Of a stretch of DNA of 64,000 bases, positions 8,828 through 17,335 are shown in pieces. The stretch covers positions 3,658,001-3,722,000 of the forward strand of contig NZ_CP146614.1 in NCBI RefSeq assembly GCF_037094685.1, read 5' to 3'. How positions within the stretch are numbered: the stretch's first letter is position 1; every line of letters begins with the position of its first letter. The stretch comes from Massilia sp. METH4. GTDB lineage: Bacteria > Pseudomonadota > Gammaproteobacteria > Burkholderiales > Burkholderiaceae_D. A program made the translations under genes and the position numbers. The notes under the pieces were generated by a model. That model worked only from the letters and a program-made list of their open reading frames with translations. It did not search any database and had not been told where the DNA came from.

Positions 8828-11086
8828 ATGGGCAACATGCACGAGAAAATGAATGTGGCTGCCGGCGAGGTCTCCGGTGGCCGCCGCCGCTTCCTGCGCG
8901 TGGGCGCCGCTGCCGGCGGCGGCCTGCTGGTCAGCTTCCTGCTGCCGGGCTGCAACCGCAAGGAAAACGACCGGCAGGAGGCGCCGCCTGAAAAGGCCGT
9001 CGGCCATGCCGCCACCGCCGTCTCCGACGTGCCGCCGGGGCTGGCGCCGAACGCCTTCATCCGCATCGACCGCGAAGGCATCGTTACGCTGATCATGCAC
9101 AAGGTCGAGATGGGGCAGGGCACCTACACGTCGATTCCCATGCTGATCGCCGAGGAACTGGGCGTGGACCTGGCGAAGGTGAAGCTGGAGCATGCGCCGG
9201 CCGACAACAACCTGTACAGCGACCCGCTGCTGGGCGGCCAGGTGACGGGTGGCTCGACCTCGATCCGCGGCGCCTGGAAGCCGCTGCGCGAGGCCGGCGC
9301 CACCGCCCGCGCCGTGCTGGTGGAGGCCGCCGCGCAGCGGTGGAACGCGAAAGCGGAAACGCTGCGCGTGGCCAACGGCACCGTCACGGACGGCGCCGGC
9401 AAGACGCTGCATTATGGCGAGCTGGTGGAGGCCGCCGCGAAGCTGGAGGCGCCGAAGACGGTGGCCTTGAAAGACCCCGGTTCGTTCACCCTGATCGGCA
9501 AGAAGCACGCGCGGCTCGACTCGCCGCCGAAGGTCGACGGCACCGCGCAGTTCGGCATCGACGTGAAGCTGCCGAACATGGGCATCGCCGCCGTGTCGGC
9601 CTGCCCGGTCATCGGCGGCAAGCTGATCGCCTCGAACGATCCGAAGGCGCTGGCCGTGCCGGGCGTGCGCGAAGTGCTCAAGATCGGCAATGCGGTGGCC
9701 GTGGTGGCCAGCAATATGTGGGCCGCCAAGCAGGGCCTGGCCGCGCTGGCCCCGCAATGGGAAGCCGGTGCGAACGCCAACGTGACCACGGCCTCCATCG
9801 TGGCCGACATGGTGGAAAAATCGAAGGGCAAGGGCGCGGTGGCCACCGACAAGGGCAACGCGCTGAAGGACCTCGATGGCGATGCCAAGGATGGCCGCAA
9901 GATCGAGGCGGTGTACGAGGCGCCGTTCCTGGCGCACGCGACGATGGAGCCGATGAACTGCGCCGTCGACCTGCGCGCCGACGGCTGCGACCTGTATTGC
10001 GGCACCCAGGTGCCCAGCCTGGCGCAGGGCGCGGCGGCCAAGATCACCGGCCTGCCGATCGAGAAGGTAAAGGTGCATAACTTCTACCTGGGCGGCGGCT
10101 TCGGGCGCCGCCTGGAAGTCGACTACGTGACGCAGGCCGTGGCGTTCGCGAAGGCGCAGGCCAAGCCCGGCCCCGTGAAATTCGTGTGGACCCGCGAGGA
10201 AGACATCCAGCACGATATGTACCGCCCGTATTACGTGGACCGCATCGCGGCGCGGCTGGACGACAAGGGCAGGCCGCAGGCATGGTTCCACCGCGTGACG
10301 GGTTCCTCGGTCATGGCGCGCTTCGCGCCGCCAGCGGTGAAGGACGGCATCGACCCGGATGCCGTCGAGGGCGCGGCCGACCTGCAGTACACGATTCCCG
10401 GCCTGCACGTGGAGTACCTGCGTCACGAGCCGCCGATCCCCACTGCCTTCTGGCGCGGCGTGGGGCCGACCCACAATGTGTTCGTGGTGGAGAGCTTCAT
10501 CGACGAACTGGCGCACGCCGCGAAGCAGGACCCGGTGGCCTACCGCCGCGCGCTGCTCGACAAGTCGCCGCGCCTCCTGGGCGTGCTGAACCTGGCCGCT
10601 GAAAAGGCGGGGTGGGGCAAGCCCCTGAAGGCCGTGGCCGGGCGCAAGGTGGGCCGCGGCGTTTCGGCGCAGTTCGCCTTCGGCAGCTACATGGTGCAGA
10701 TCGCCGAAGTGTCGGTGGGGCCGGAAGGCGACGTGACCGTGCACCGTGTCGTATGTGCGCTCGACTGCGGCCAGCCGGTCAACCCGGACGGCATCGTGGC
10801 GCAGATGGAAGGCGGCATCGTGTTCGGCCTGACGGCGGCATTATGGGGCGAGATCACGCTCGAGGGCGGGCGCGTGGTGCAGTCGAACTTCAGCGATTAC
10901 CGGATGATGCGCATGAACGAGGCGCCCAAGGTCGAGGTGCACATCGTGGCCAGCAAGGACGAGCCGGGTGGTATCGGCGAGCCCGGCACGTCCGGGATTG
11001 CGCCCGCGCTGTGCAATGCCATTTTCGCCGCCACGGGCCAGCGGATCCGCAAGCTGCCCGTGTCGGCTTCGCTGAAAAAGGCCTGA
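8828..11086 (+). CDS. molybdopterin-binding subunit of a molybdenum hydroxylase (IorB-like)
   Basis: 752-aa large subunit of the xanthine-oxidase family. The N-terminal G-R-R-R-F-L-R-V-G-A-A-A-G-G-G-L is a Tat signal, and it is followed by L-L-P-G-C, which resembles a lipobox, so the holoenzyme is probably exported and possibly anchored. The catalytic Glu lies in I-G-E-P-G-T-S-G near the C-terminus. G-G-G-F-G-R-R binds the cofactor. AGGAGG precedes the ATG at 8828. Paired with the [2Fe-2S] subunit, it should hydroxylate an N-heterocycle or an aldehyde. Cofactor maturation genes are not in the window. Confidence 0.92.
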   Translation: MGNMHEKMNVAAGEVSGGRRRFLRVGAAAGGGLLVSFLLPGCNRKENDRQEAPPEKAVGHAATAVSDVPPGLAPNAFIRIDREGIVTLIMHKVEMGQGTYTSIPMLIAEELGVDLAKVKLEHAPADNNLYSDPLLGGQVTGGSTSIRGAWKPLREAGATARAVLVEAAAQRWNAKAETLRVANGTVTDGAGKTLHYGELVEAAAKLEAPKTVALKDPGSFTLIGKKHARLDSPPKVDGTAQFGIDVKLPNMGIAAVSACPVIGGKLIASNDPKALAVPGVREVLKIGNAVAVVASNMWAAKQGLAALAPQWEAGANANVTTASIVADMVEKSKGKGAVATDKGNALKDLDGDAKDGRKIEAVYEAPFLAHATMEPMNCAVDLRADGCDLYCGTQVPSLAQGAAAKITGLPIEKVKVHNFYLGGGFGRRLEVDYVTQAVAFAKAQAKPGPVKFVWTREEDIQHDMYRPYYVDRIAARLDDKGRPQAWFHRVTGSSVMARFAPPAVKDGIDPDAVEGAADLQYTIPGLHVEYLRHEPPIPTAFWRGVGPTHNVFVVESFIDELAHAAKQDPVAYRRALLDKSPRLLGVLNLAAEKAGWGKPLKAVAGRKVGRGVSAQFAFGSYMVQIAEVSVGPEGDVTVHRVVCALDCGQPVNPDGIVAQMEGGIVFGLTAALWGEITLEGGRVVQSNFSDYRMMRMNEAPKVEVHIVASKDEPGGIGEPGTSGIAPALCNAIFAATGQRIRKLPVSASLKKA

Positions 11087-11087
11087 G

Positions 11088-11657
11088 TTACGAAAGCTGC
11101 GCGGCCCGCCGCGCGCGGCGCCGCGCCAGCGCACCGATGCCCGCCAGGCCACCCAGCAGCATCAGCCCGGCCGAGGGTTCGGGCACGGGGCTGATGCTGA
11201 TGCCGGCCGTGCTGGCGCCCGTGATGCTGAACGCCCCGGCATCCATGTCGGCGTAGCCGGTCACCACGAAGGTGTAGTGCTTGCCTGGCTCCAGGAAAGT
11301 CTGCATCGCGGAGAAGTGGTAGATATTGTCCGCGACCGTCATCAGGTTCTTCATGCCGTCATTCGGATCGAAACCTTGCTCACTGTAGAGGAAGGTGACG
11401 CAGGCGAACTCGCAGCTCGTCAGGAACGAGTTTTCCCAGTTGAACGGATTCGGGCCTTCTTCGGTGACGACGTCGAAAGCCTGGTACGCCACGCCCGTGT
11501 TTTCTGGGTCGGGAAGGCCGCCCCAGTAGGCGGGAGGAATGAAGACGGGGCCATTGGTCGTGTCGCCGGTCACTGTCACGATGTCGGCGCAAGCATGCTG
11601 GATGAAGCCGGCCAGCAGCAGCGTGGCGGCGATCGTATTGCGGAGCAGGTTTTTCAT
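11088..11657 (-). CDS. PEP-CTERM sorted exported protein (paralogue 1)
   Basis: 189 aa with an N-terminal signal peptide (M-K-N-L-L-R-N-T...Q-H-A-C-A) and a C-terminal sorting signal: V-P-E-P-S-A, a hydrophobic helix, then R-R-R-A-R-R. Such proteins are processed by an exosortase and sent to the surface or to exopolysaccharide. The middle contains the paired T-S-C-E-F-A-C motif, also seen in the neighbour. AGGAG is 6 bases before the ATG. It is about the size of, and clearly related to, the gene just upstream (shared D-T-T-x-G-P, A-Y-x-A-x-x-V, T-S-C-x-F-x-C), so this is a tandem duplication. Confidence 0.85.
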   Translation of the reverse strand: MKNLLRNTIAATLLLAGFIQHACADIVTVTGDTTNGPVFIPPAYWGGLPDPENTGVAYQAFDVVTEEGPNPFNWENSFLTSCEFACVTFLYSEQGFDPNDGMKNLMTVADNIYHFSAMQTFLEPGKHYTFVVTGYADMDAGAFSITGASTAGISISPVPEPSAGLMLLGGLAGIGALARRRARRAAQLS

Positions 11658-11669
11658 CGGTTCTCCTGG

Positions 11670-12248
11670 TCAGGCTGCGATGTGGGTGGAAGCGGCCGGA
11701 CGACGGCGCGCGGCAACGCCGAGGCTGGCCAGGCCGGCGCCGAGCATCAGCCAGGCGGAAGGTTCCGGCACGGGATTGAGCGGCGTGATTTCGTACGCGC
11801 CGAGGGAGGAGACAGTGGTGCTGAAGTAGCCATAGGACGCGGCATCCTCGCCCGTGATGAGGATCGTGTAGTTCCCGACTTCCAGCGGGCCATGGAAGTA
11901 GGTCGTGTTATTGGTCGCCCCATACGGGACGGCGAAAAGGAAATTGTCAGTGGGATTCGCCGCGTCGAATGCGCCGGTGTAGATATACATCGAGCAATCG
12001 AAAGCGCACGACGTGGCGAAGTTGATGTCCTCCAGATATTCGAGGGCCTCGACGTTGTATGCGCGGTAAGCCACGTCCGGAACGGTCGGGTAGAAAGGCC
12101 AGTTATCTGGGCTCTCGTCGATCCGGTCCCAGGTCGGCCCCCCGGTCGTGTCGCCGTTGAAAGTCGTAATGGTGGCGCCGGCGTGTTGGGCGAAGCCCGC
12201 CAGCAGCGCGGCGCCGATCAGCATGCGGCGCAGGATGGTTGTCTGCAT
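11670..12248 (-). CDS. PEP-CTERM sorted exported protein (paralogue 2)
   Basis: 192 aa, paralogous to the next gene. Signal peptide to about Q-H-A-G-A, conserved T-S-C-A-F-D-C with the two Cys spaced as in the paralogue, and the C-terminal V-P-E-P-S-A-W-L-M plus helix plus R-R-R. Only 12 bp separate the two genes, so they are one transcript. AGGAG precedes the ATG at 12248 by 9 bases. The function is unknown. A shared beta-rich domain of roughly 110 residues between signal and tail is likely. Upstream lie two LacI-type palindromes that might control the pair. Confidence 0.85.
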   Translation of the reverse strand: MQTTILRRMLIGAALLAGFAQHAGATITTFNGDTTGGPTWDRIDESPDNWPFYPTVPDVAYRAYNVEALEYLEDINFATSCAFDCSMYIYTGAFDAANPTDNFLFAVPYGATNNTTYFHGPLEVGNYTILITGEDAASYGYFSTTVSSLGAYEITPLNPVPEPSAWLMLGAGLASLGVAARRRPAASTHIAA

Positions 12249-12360
12249 CAAGAATTGCTCCTATCGTAACGGTTGATCCGGTCGACAGCGCTCCGCGGGC
12301 CGGACGTGGCTTGTGGCCGCTCCGCCGACAGGCGCTGTGCCGGGCATGGTCATTCGTGAG

Positions 12361-12374
12361 TGATAGCGCTACCA
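12361..12374. promoter_or_regulatory. LacI-type operator-like palindrome (left copy)
   Basis: TGATAGCGCTACCA, a 14-bp palindrome with one mismatched pair and a central CG, the form used by LacI-family sugar repressors. A near-identical site starts 185 bp to the right. It lies about 110 bp upstream of the tandem PEP-CTERM genes. Confidence 0.5.
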
Positions 12375-12545
12375 ATAATGCTCGAAAATCGTTCCGTTAG
12401 CGATCGGGCAGGGGCCGGCCGCACCCTTCGACCTGACGCGGTCGTGCCTGCGCCTGTCTTTTAACGGAACACGCTCCGCGACGTGGATCCTGCTGCGCGG
12501 CGCGTGAGACCATGCTAACTGATCGTCAACGCTGAGGTAAGCCGA

Positions 12546-12559
12546 TGATAGCGTTATCA
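12546..12559. promoter_or_regulatory. LacI-type operator-like palindrome (right copy)
   Basis: TGATAGCGTTATCA, one mismatched pair, central CG. It pairs with the similar site at 12361, and a tetrameric LacI-type protein could loop the DNA between them. No LacI regulator gene occurs in the window. Confidence 0.5.
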
Positions 12560-12615
12560 AACAATGGCTGTTCCCGGCAGCGGTTTTCGTGTCTTTTTGG
12601 TTACAGCCGAGGATT

Positions 12616-13896
12616 TCAGCCGCGGACGCGGCGCCGGCTGCGACAAGGTTCCGAGTCGATCAGCCGCAGCAGGCTGTCCGGCTTTACCGGCTTGACGAGG
12701 TATTCGTCGAAGCCGGCCTCGAGCGCGTTTGTACGGTCCTGCGCCTGCCCATAGCCGGAGAGCGCGATGGCGAAAGTGCGCACATCGGCGTCCCGCAGGC
12801 GGCGGATGACTTGCAGCCCGTCCAGGCCGGGCAGCCCGATATCGCAAATCAGCACGTCGAAGCCGCCTTCTTGCGCCAGCGCCAGGCCGGCGATGCCGTC
12901 GTAGGCCGCGGTGACGTCGTGCGCATCGAGCATCAGGAAGCCCTTCAGCGTATCGCACACGTCCACGTTGTCCTCGATCAGCAGCACGCGGCAGGCTTCG
13001 TGCGCCTGCGGCGCGGCGGCCTGGTCCGGCGCCTCGGGCATCGGCCCGCCGGCCGGCAATTCCACGGTGAAGATGCTGCCCAGGCCGGGACCGGCGCTGT
13101 CGCCCTGCACGGTACCGCCGTGCATGTGCACCAGGTTGCGCACCACGTTCAGGCCCACGCCGAGTCCCCCCTCGGAACGGGCCAGCGAGCGGGGCCCCTG
13201 GGTGAACAGGTCGAAGATATGGGGCAGCACGTCGGCGCCGATCCCCGTGCCGTTGTCGGCCACCGTTACCCGCACGCCCGCCGGTCCGGCACCGCCTTCG
13301 AGCGTGATGGCGCCGCCGTCCTGCGTGTATTTCGACGCGTTGGCGAGCAGGTTCGAGAACACCTGCGTAAGCCGCACGCGGTCGCCCTGCAAGGTCAGTT
13401 CCGGTCCGGTGACGCGCACCTCCAGCCGCTGCCCCCGGTCGGCGATGCGCGGCTGGACGGTTTCGACGGCGCGCTCGATCACGTCCGCCAGCGTGACCGG
13501 CGTCATGTCCAGCGTGATGCGCCCGCTGCTGATGCGGGCGGCGTCGAGCAGGTCGTCCAGCAGCCGGGCCATGTGCTCGGTCTGGCGGCTGATCACGTTG
13601 CGCAGCGCGGTCAGCTCCGGCGTCAGCGCGGGCATGCGTTCGAGCATGGCGGCGGCCATGCTGATGGGAGCGAGGGGATTGCGCAGCTCGTGGGCCAGCA
13701 TGGCGAGAAATTCGTTCTGGCGCCGGTTGGCCGCCTGCGCCTCGTCCTGCAAGGTCTGCGCATTGACGGTGGCTTGCACCAAGTGGCTGTTGGCCTCGCG
13801 CAGCAGCTTGTTCTCGAAGCGGGCCTGGCGCAGCGCAAGCCGCAGCGCCGCGGCGTCCAGCGGTTCGTCGTCGTGCGGCTGCGCCAGGTCGGTCAT
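12616..13896 (-). CDS. soluble hybrid histidine kinase / response regulator
   Basis: 426 aa with no membrane segment. An N-terminal coiled coil (about 15-60) leads into HisKA with phospho-accepting His69 (L-A-H-E-L-R-N), then an HATPase domain with N-box F-S-N-L-L-A-N-A, G1 A-D-N-G-T-G-I-G and G2 G-G-L-G-V-G-L. A C-terminal receiver starts at about 305 with Asp352 as acceptor (I-C-D-I-G-L-P-G). No PAS, GAF or other sensor domain is present, so its input must come from a partner. It starts 3 bases after the kaiC stop, implying translational coupling and a shared pathway with the KaiC protein. Confidence 0.88.
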   Translation of the reverse strand: MTDLAQPHDDEPLDAAALRLALRQARFENKLLREANSHLVQATVNAQTLQDEAQAANRRQNEFLAMLAHELRNPLAPISMAAAMLERMPALTPELTALRNVISRQTEHMARLLDDLLDAARISSGRITLDMTPVTLADVIERAVETVQPRIADRGQRLEVRVTGPELTLQGDRVRLTQVFSNLLANASKYTQDGGAITLEGGAGPAGVRVTVADNGTGIGADVLPHIFDLFTQGPRSLARSEGGLGVGLNVVRNLVHMHGGTVQGDSAGPGLGSIFTVELPAGGPMPEAPDQAAAPQAHEACRVLLIEDNVDVCDTLKGFLMLDAHDVTAAYDGIAGLALAQEGGFDVLICDIGLPGLDGLQVIRRLRDADVRTFAIALSGYGQAQDRTNALEAGFDEYLVKPVKPDSLLRLIDSEPCRSRRRVRG

Positions 13897-13899
13897 CCG

Positions 13900-15369
13900 T
13901 CAGCCGCCGTCGCTCTGGATTGACGGGTGGCCGGACAGCATGCCGTCGAAACCTACCCTGGCGGCGTCGATTTCGATGCCGGCGTCGGTGATGCGGAACA
14001 TCCGCAGCGCGCTGCTGTGCGAGCAGCCGCGCAGCTTGACGACCGAGATCACCCTGGCCAGTTCGCCCTCGACTTCGACATAGCGGGTGGCGATGATGCC
14101 GTCGGTCAGGAACGAGATCTCGGCATCGGAGAAGCGCAGTTCCGTGAAGCGGTCCTCCATGCCCATGGTGACGATCACCGTCACGCCCATCTTGGCAAGG
14201 CTGGACAGGATGCGGAACACGGTCAGCCGGAACTCGCGCCGGAACTCGGGGGCCAGGTACAGCAGGAATTCCGACAGGGAGTCGATCACCACGCGCCTGG
14301 CGCCGGTCTCGTCGATCGCGGCCAGCAAGTCTTGCAGCAGCTCGTCGGCGGTCAGGTCGAGCGCGCGGCTCTCGACGATGCGCACGTGGCCCGCCTGGAC
14401 CATTTCGGCTAGCGACGCATTGCGCAGCCGCGACGTGCCTTTCTCGAAATAGCAGGCGACGCCTTTCTCGCCCTGGCGCACGCCCTCGGCCAGGAACTGC
14501 GTGCCGAGGATCGTCTTGCCGGAGCCCGAGGGACCGGTGACAAGGATCGAGTGGCCCTGCGGGATGCCGCCGTGCAGCAGCACGTCCAGCGAGGGCACGC
14601 CGCTGGGGATGCGCCGCGGGTCGCGGTCCACTTCCACGCCGTGCAGCCGGTCCGTGGCGAGCGGCGGCAGCATGCGGGGGAAGATGCGCACGCCGTCGTC
14701 GCCGATGCGGAACGTGTGCATGCCGGCCATGTGCGCCTGGCCGCGCATCTTGACGATGCGGATCTTGCGTACGATCGAGTTGTCCTGCTGCGACTGGGAC
14801 AGCGACAGCACGCCGTCCGCCACCGTCATGATCGGGTTCGCTTCCGCATCGACGTGGGCGTATTCGCCGATCAGGAAGGTGGTGGCCTGCCAGCTGGTCA
14901 TGCGCGTGCCCAGTTCCTGGATGAAGTGCTGCAGATCGGCGAGGCCCTCGGCGCCGCTGCGTGCCGTCTGCGCCACGGAGCGGAACGAGTCGACGAACAC
15001 GAGGCTCGGCGAGAATGCCTCCACCTCGCGCATGATGCGTTCGAGCACGCCGGAGAAATCACCGTTCTTCAAGTCGTCGGCCAGGTTGACGTAGCGGATC
15101 GCGCTGCCTACCTTGCCGAGCTCGAAGAAACTGTATTGCTGCTGGTAGCGCAGCATCTTCAGCGGCGGCTCGCCCAGCACGGTGAAAAACAGCGCGCGCC
15201 GCTCGGCCGTGGCCAGGGCGAACATCATCTGGTGCGCCAGCGTTGTCTTGCCGCTGCCGGGAGCTCCGGCGATCAGGTTGAAGGAATACTCGCCGAGTCC
15301 GCCGCCCAGCAGGGTGTCCAACCCCGGCACACCGGTCTCCAGCAATCCCAGACTCACTTTGTCGCTCAT
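13900..15369 (-). CDS. kaiC: KaiC-like double RecA-domain ATPase
   Basis: 489 aa with two RecA/KaiC ATPase domains in tandem. Walker A motifs are G-A-P-G-S-G-K-T (35-42) and G-P-S-G-S-G-K-T (about 279-286). Cyanobacterial KaiC has paired catalytic Glu in each half: here the first half has L-G-E (66-67) and the second F-E-K, so only one Glu is retained in each. In the C-terminal half, F-S-D-A-E-I-S-F-L-T-D (about 413-423) aligns with the KaiC phosphorylation loop and keeps the Ser431 equivalent, but has Phe in place of Thr432. The long C-terminal KaiA-binding tail is short. It is the middle gene of a three-gene operon without kaiA or kaiB, so a clock role is doubtful and a kinase-linked signalling switch is more likely. 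Confidence 0.9.
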   Translation of the reverse strand: MSDKVSLGLLETGVPGLDTLLGGGLGEYSFNLIAGAPGSGKTTLAHQMMFALATAERRALFFTVLGEPPLKMLRYQQQYSFFELGKVGSAIRYVNLADDLKNGDFSGVLERIMREVEAFSPSLVFVDSFRSVAQTARSGAEGLADLQHFIQELGTRMTSWQATTFLIGEYAHVDAEANPIMTVADGVLSLSQSQQDNSIVRKIRIVKMRGQAHMAGMHTFRIGDDGVRIFPRMLPPLATDRLHGVEVDRDPRRIPSGVPSLDVLLHGGIPQGHSILVTGPSGSGKTILGTQFLAEGVRQGEKGVACYFEKGTSRLRNASLAEMVQAGHVRIVESRALDLTADELLQDLLAAIDETGARRVVIDSLSEFLLYLAPEFRREFRLTVFRILSSLAKMGVTVIVTMGMEDRFTELRFSDAEISFLTDGIIATRYVEVEGELARVISVVKLRGCSHSSALRMFRITDAGIEIDAARVGFDGMLSGHPSIQSDGG

Positions 15370-15789
15370 TTACTTCTGCTCCCCTGCATTGTTTGGTGCC
15401 AGCGCGCCGTTCCAGGCGTTGTCGATCAATTGCGTCGTCAGTGCCTCGCCGATCAGCTCGGAAAGCAGCCGCGTGAAGGTAGTCAACAGGGCTTCGTTCG
15501 CCAGCGCCGCCTGCGCCGGTTCCGCCCGGGCAAGGTCTTCTTTCAGTGTCCGGAACAATGCGTCCAGTGTCTGCGACGACGCGCTGACGGTGAGCCAGCC
15601 ATGCTGCGGCGCCAGCACTCGGCCGGTGCGCACGTAGAGGGCACTGAATCCGATCTCGCCGATCAGGGGACTCAGGTGCACCGCCAGCGAGCGCCAGGGC
15701 AGCAGATGCCGCTCGTCGGCATCCGCGCCGCCGGCCTGGGCCAGCATCGCGCGAATCACTTGCCGGCGCTTGTCGTCTTTGTTATCCAT
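15370..15789 (-). CDS. uncharacterised 139-aa protein heading the kaiC operon
   Basis: Not recognised. It is a soluble, helix-rich protein without Cys, signal peptide or membrane segment. The clearest features are the central L-L-P-W-R-S-L-A-V-H-L-S-P-L-I-G-E-I-G-F and a C-terminal amphipathic stretch T-F-T-R-L-L-S-E-L-I-G-E-A-L. Its TAA stop is directly followed by the kaiC ATG with no gap, so the two are translationally coupled. It may take the place of KaiA/KaiB as a KaiC partner, but that is inference from position only. The ATG at 15789 has no strong ribosome site. Confidence 0.7.
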   Translation of the reverse strand: MDNKDDKRRQVIRAMLAQAGGADADERHLLPWRSLAVHLSPLIGEIGFSALYVRTGRVLAPQHGWLTVSASSQTLDALFRTLKEDLARAEPAQAALANEALLTTFTRLLSELIGEALTTQLIDNAWNGALAPNNAGEQK

Positions 15790-16020
15790 GCATGCTGATC
15801 AGTGTGAAGGTGCTTGGCGGCCGGGTCGAACGCCCCCGCCTGGTCGCCGCCATTATAGCCGGGTAAAGATGATCGTTCGGCTAAGCGGTGCGAGCGTGCG
15901 GGCACGTCCGGACCATGGTGGCATTGCCGCTTCGATAAGGCAAACGAATTCAGCGGCCCCAAGCAGGAAAATCGCGGCCGTGCTATCCTGCCCGGCTTAG
16001 TTTTTTGGTCGAACAAATTC

Positions 16021-17241
16021 ATGCAACAAGCAGCACTTTCCGATACCAGTCCCACCATCGTCGCGCCGCGCGGCGCCGGCTGGGCCGAACTGGCGCTGGC
16101 CCTGGGCGGCCTGGCCATCGGCACCGGCGAATTCGCCTCCATGAGCATCCTGCCGCTGGTCGCGCAAGACCTCGGCACCACCCTGCCCGACATGGGCCAC
16201 ATGATCAGCGCCTACGCGCTGGGTGTGGTGGTCGGCGCGCCCCTGATCACGATCTTCATGGCGCGCATGCCGCGCCGCATGATGCTGATGTGCCTGATGC
16301 TGATGTATGCCGTCGGCAATATCCTGGGCGCGCTGGCGCCCACGCCGGGCCTCCTGATTCTGGCCCGTTTCGTGGCCGGCATTCCGCACGGCGCCTATTT
16401 CGGCGTGGCGGCCCTGGTCGCGGCCGCGCTCGTGACGCCCGACAAGCGCGCGCAGGCGGTGGGCCGCGTGATGCTGGGCCTGACCGTCGCCAACATCTTC
16501 GGCGTGCCGCTGGCCACCTGGCTGGGGCAGGTGATGGGCTGGCGCTCCGCGTTCACGATCGTCGGCGGCATCGCCATGCTGACGGTGGCGATGGTCTACG
16601 TGTTCCTGCCATATATCGCGGCCGGCAACGCCAGCATCCGCGGCGAACTGGGCGTGTTTCGCCGCTTGCAGGTCTGGCTCACGCTGCTGATGGTGGCGAT
16701 CGGCTTCGGCGGCATGTTCGCGATGTATACCTATGTGACGCCGACGCTGCAGCAGCTCACGCATGCCTCGCCGCTGGAGATTTCCGTGCTGCTGGGCATG
16801 ATCGGCGTGGGCATGACGGTGGGCAGCCTGGTGGGCGGATGGTTCGCCGACCGCAACCAGACGGCCACGATCTTCGGCGTGCTGATCTGGGAGGCGCTCG
16901 TGCTGGCCGCGTTCGCCTATACGAGCTCGAACCTGTGGCTGGCCGGCCTGAACCTGTTCCTGATCGGTACCGGCATTGCCGTGGTACCGGCCGTACAGAC
17001 GCGGCTGATGGACGTGGCCGGCGACGCACAGACGGTGGCCGCGGCGCTGAACCATTCGGCCTTCAATATCGCCAACGCGCTGGGCGCCTGGGCTGGCGGC
17101 GTCACGATCGCGGCCGGCTACGGCCTGCAATCGACGGCGCTGGTCGGCGCGATCCTGCCGCTGGGCGGCATTGCCGTGCTGGCCGTGTCGCTGGCCGTGG
17201 AGCGCAAAGACGCCGCCCGGGCGGCGGTGCCGGCCGCCTGA
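16021..17241 (+). CDS. MFS efflux transporter (DHA1 / AraJ-like)
   Basis: 406-aa inner-membrane carrier with about 12 predicted helices. The first helix G-L-A-I-G-T-G-E-F-A-S-M and the helix 2-3 loop G-A-P-L-I-T-I-F-M-A-R-M-P-R-R match the AraJ/sugar-efflux and multidrug DHA1 branch. H-G-A-Y-F-G-V-A-A-L-V in helix 4-5 also fits. The export substrate is not predictable. It is divergent from the kaiC operon across 231 bp and appears to be a single-gene unit. Confidence 0.82.
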   Translation: MQQAALSDTSPTIVAPRGAGWAELALALGGLAIGTGEFASMSILPLVAQDLGTTLPDMGHMISAYALGVVVGAPLITIFMARMPRRMMLMCLMLMYAVGNILGALAPTPGLLILARFVAGIPHGAYFGVAALVAAALVTPDKRAQAVGRVMLGLTVANIFGVPLATWLGQVMGWRSAFTIVGGIAMLTVAMVYVFLPYIAAGNASIRGELGVFRRLQVWLTLLMVAIGFGGMFAMYTYVTPTLQQLTHASPLEISVLLGMIGVGMTVGSLVGGWFADRNQTATIFGVLIWEALVLAAFAYTSSNLWLAGLNLFLIGTGIAVVPAVQTRLMDVAGDAQTVAAALNHSAFNIANALGAWAGGVTIAAGYGLQSTALVGAILPLGGIAVLAVSLAVERKDAARAAVPAA

Positions 17242-17335
17242 CCCGACACAGGGACCAGGCGGGGCACCAGCAGCGGTGCATCGGCCGGGCGGGCCGCGAG
17301 CTATACTCGTGGCCCGATCGACCACCACTGCGGCA

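Larger units (their letters stand above)
12249..12615. other. 367-bp intergenic region with two operator-like palindromes
   Basis: No gene seen. The region separates the tandem PEP-CTERM genes from the end of the kinase gene, all on the minus strand. Apart from the palindromes at 12361 and 12546 it shows only short GC-rich inverted repeats without T-runs, so no convincing terminator for the kinase operon was found. Confidence 0.6.

Noticed and set aside
12900..13900. plus-strand Ser/Arg-rich frame opposite the kinase
   Set aside because: Shadow of the histidine kinase; no domains.
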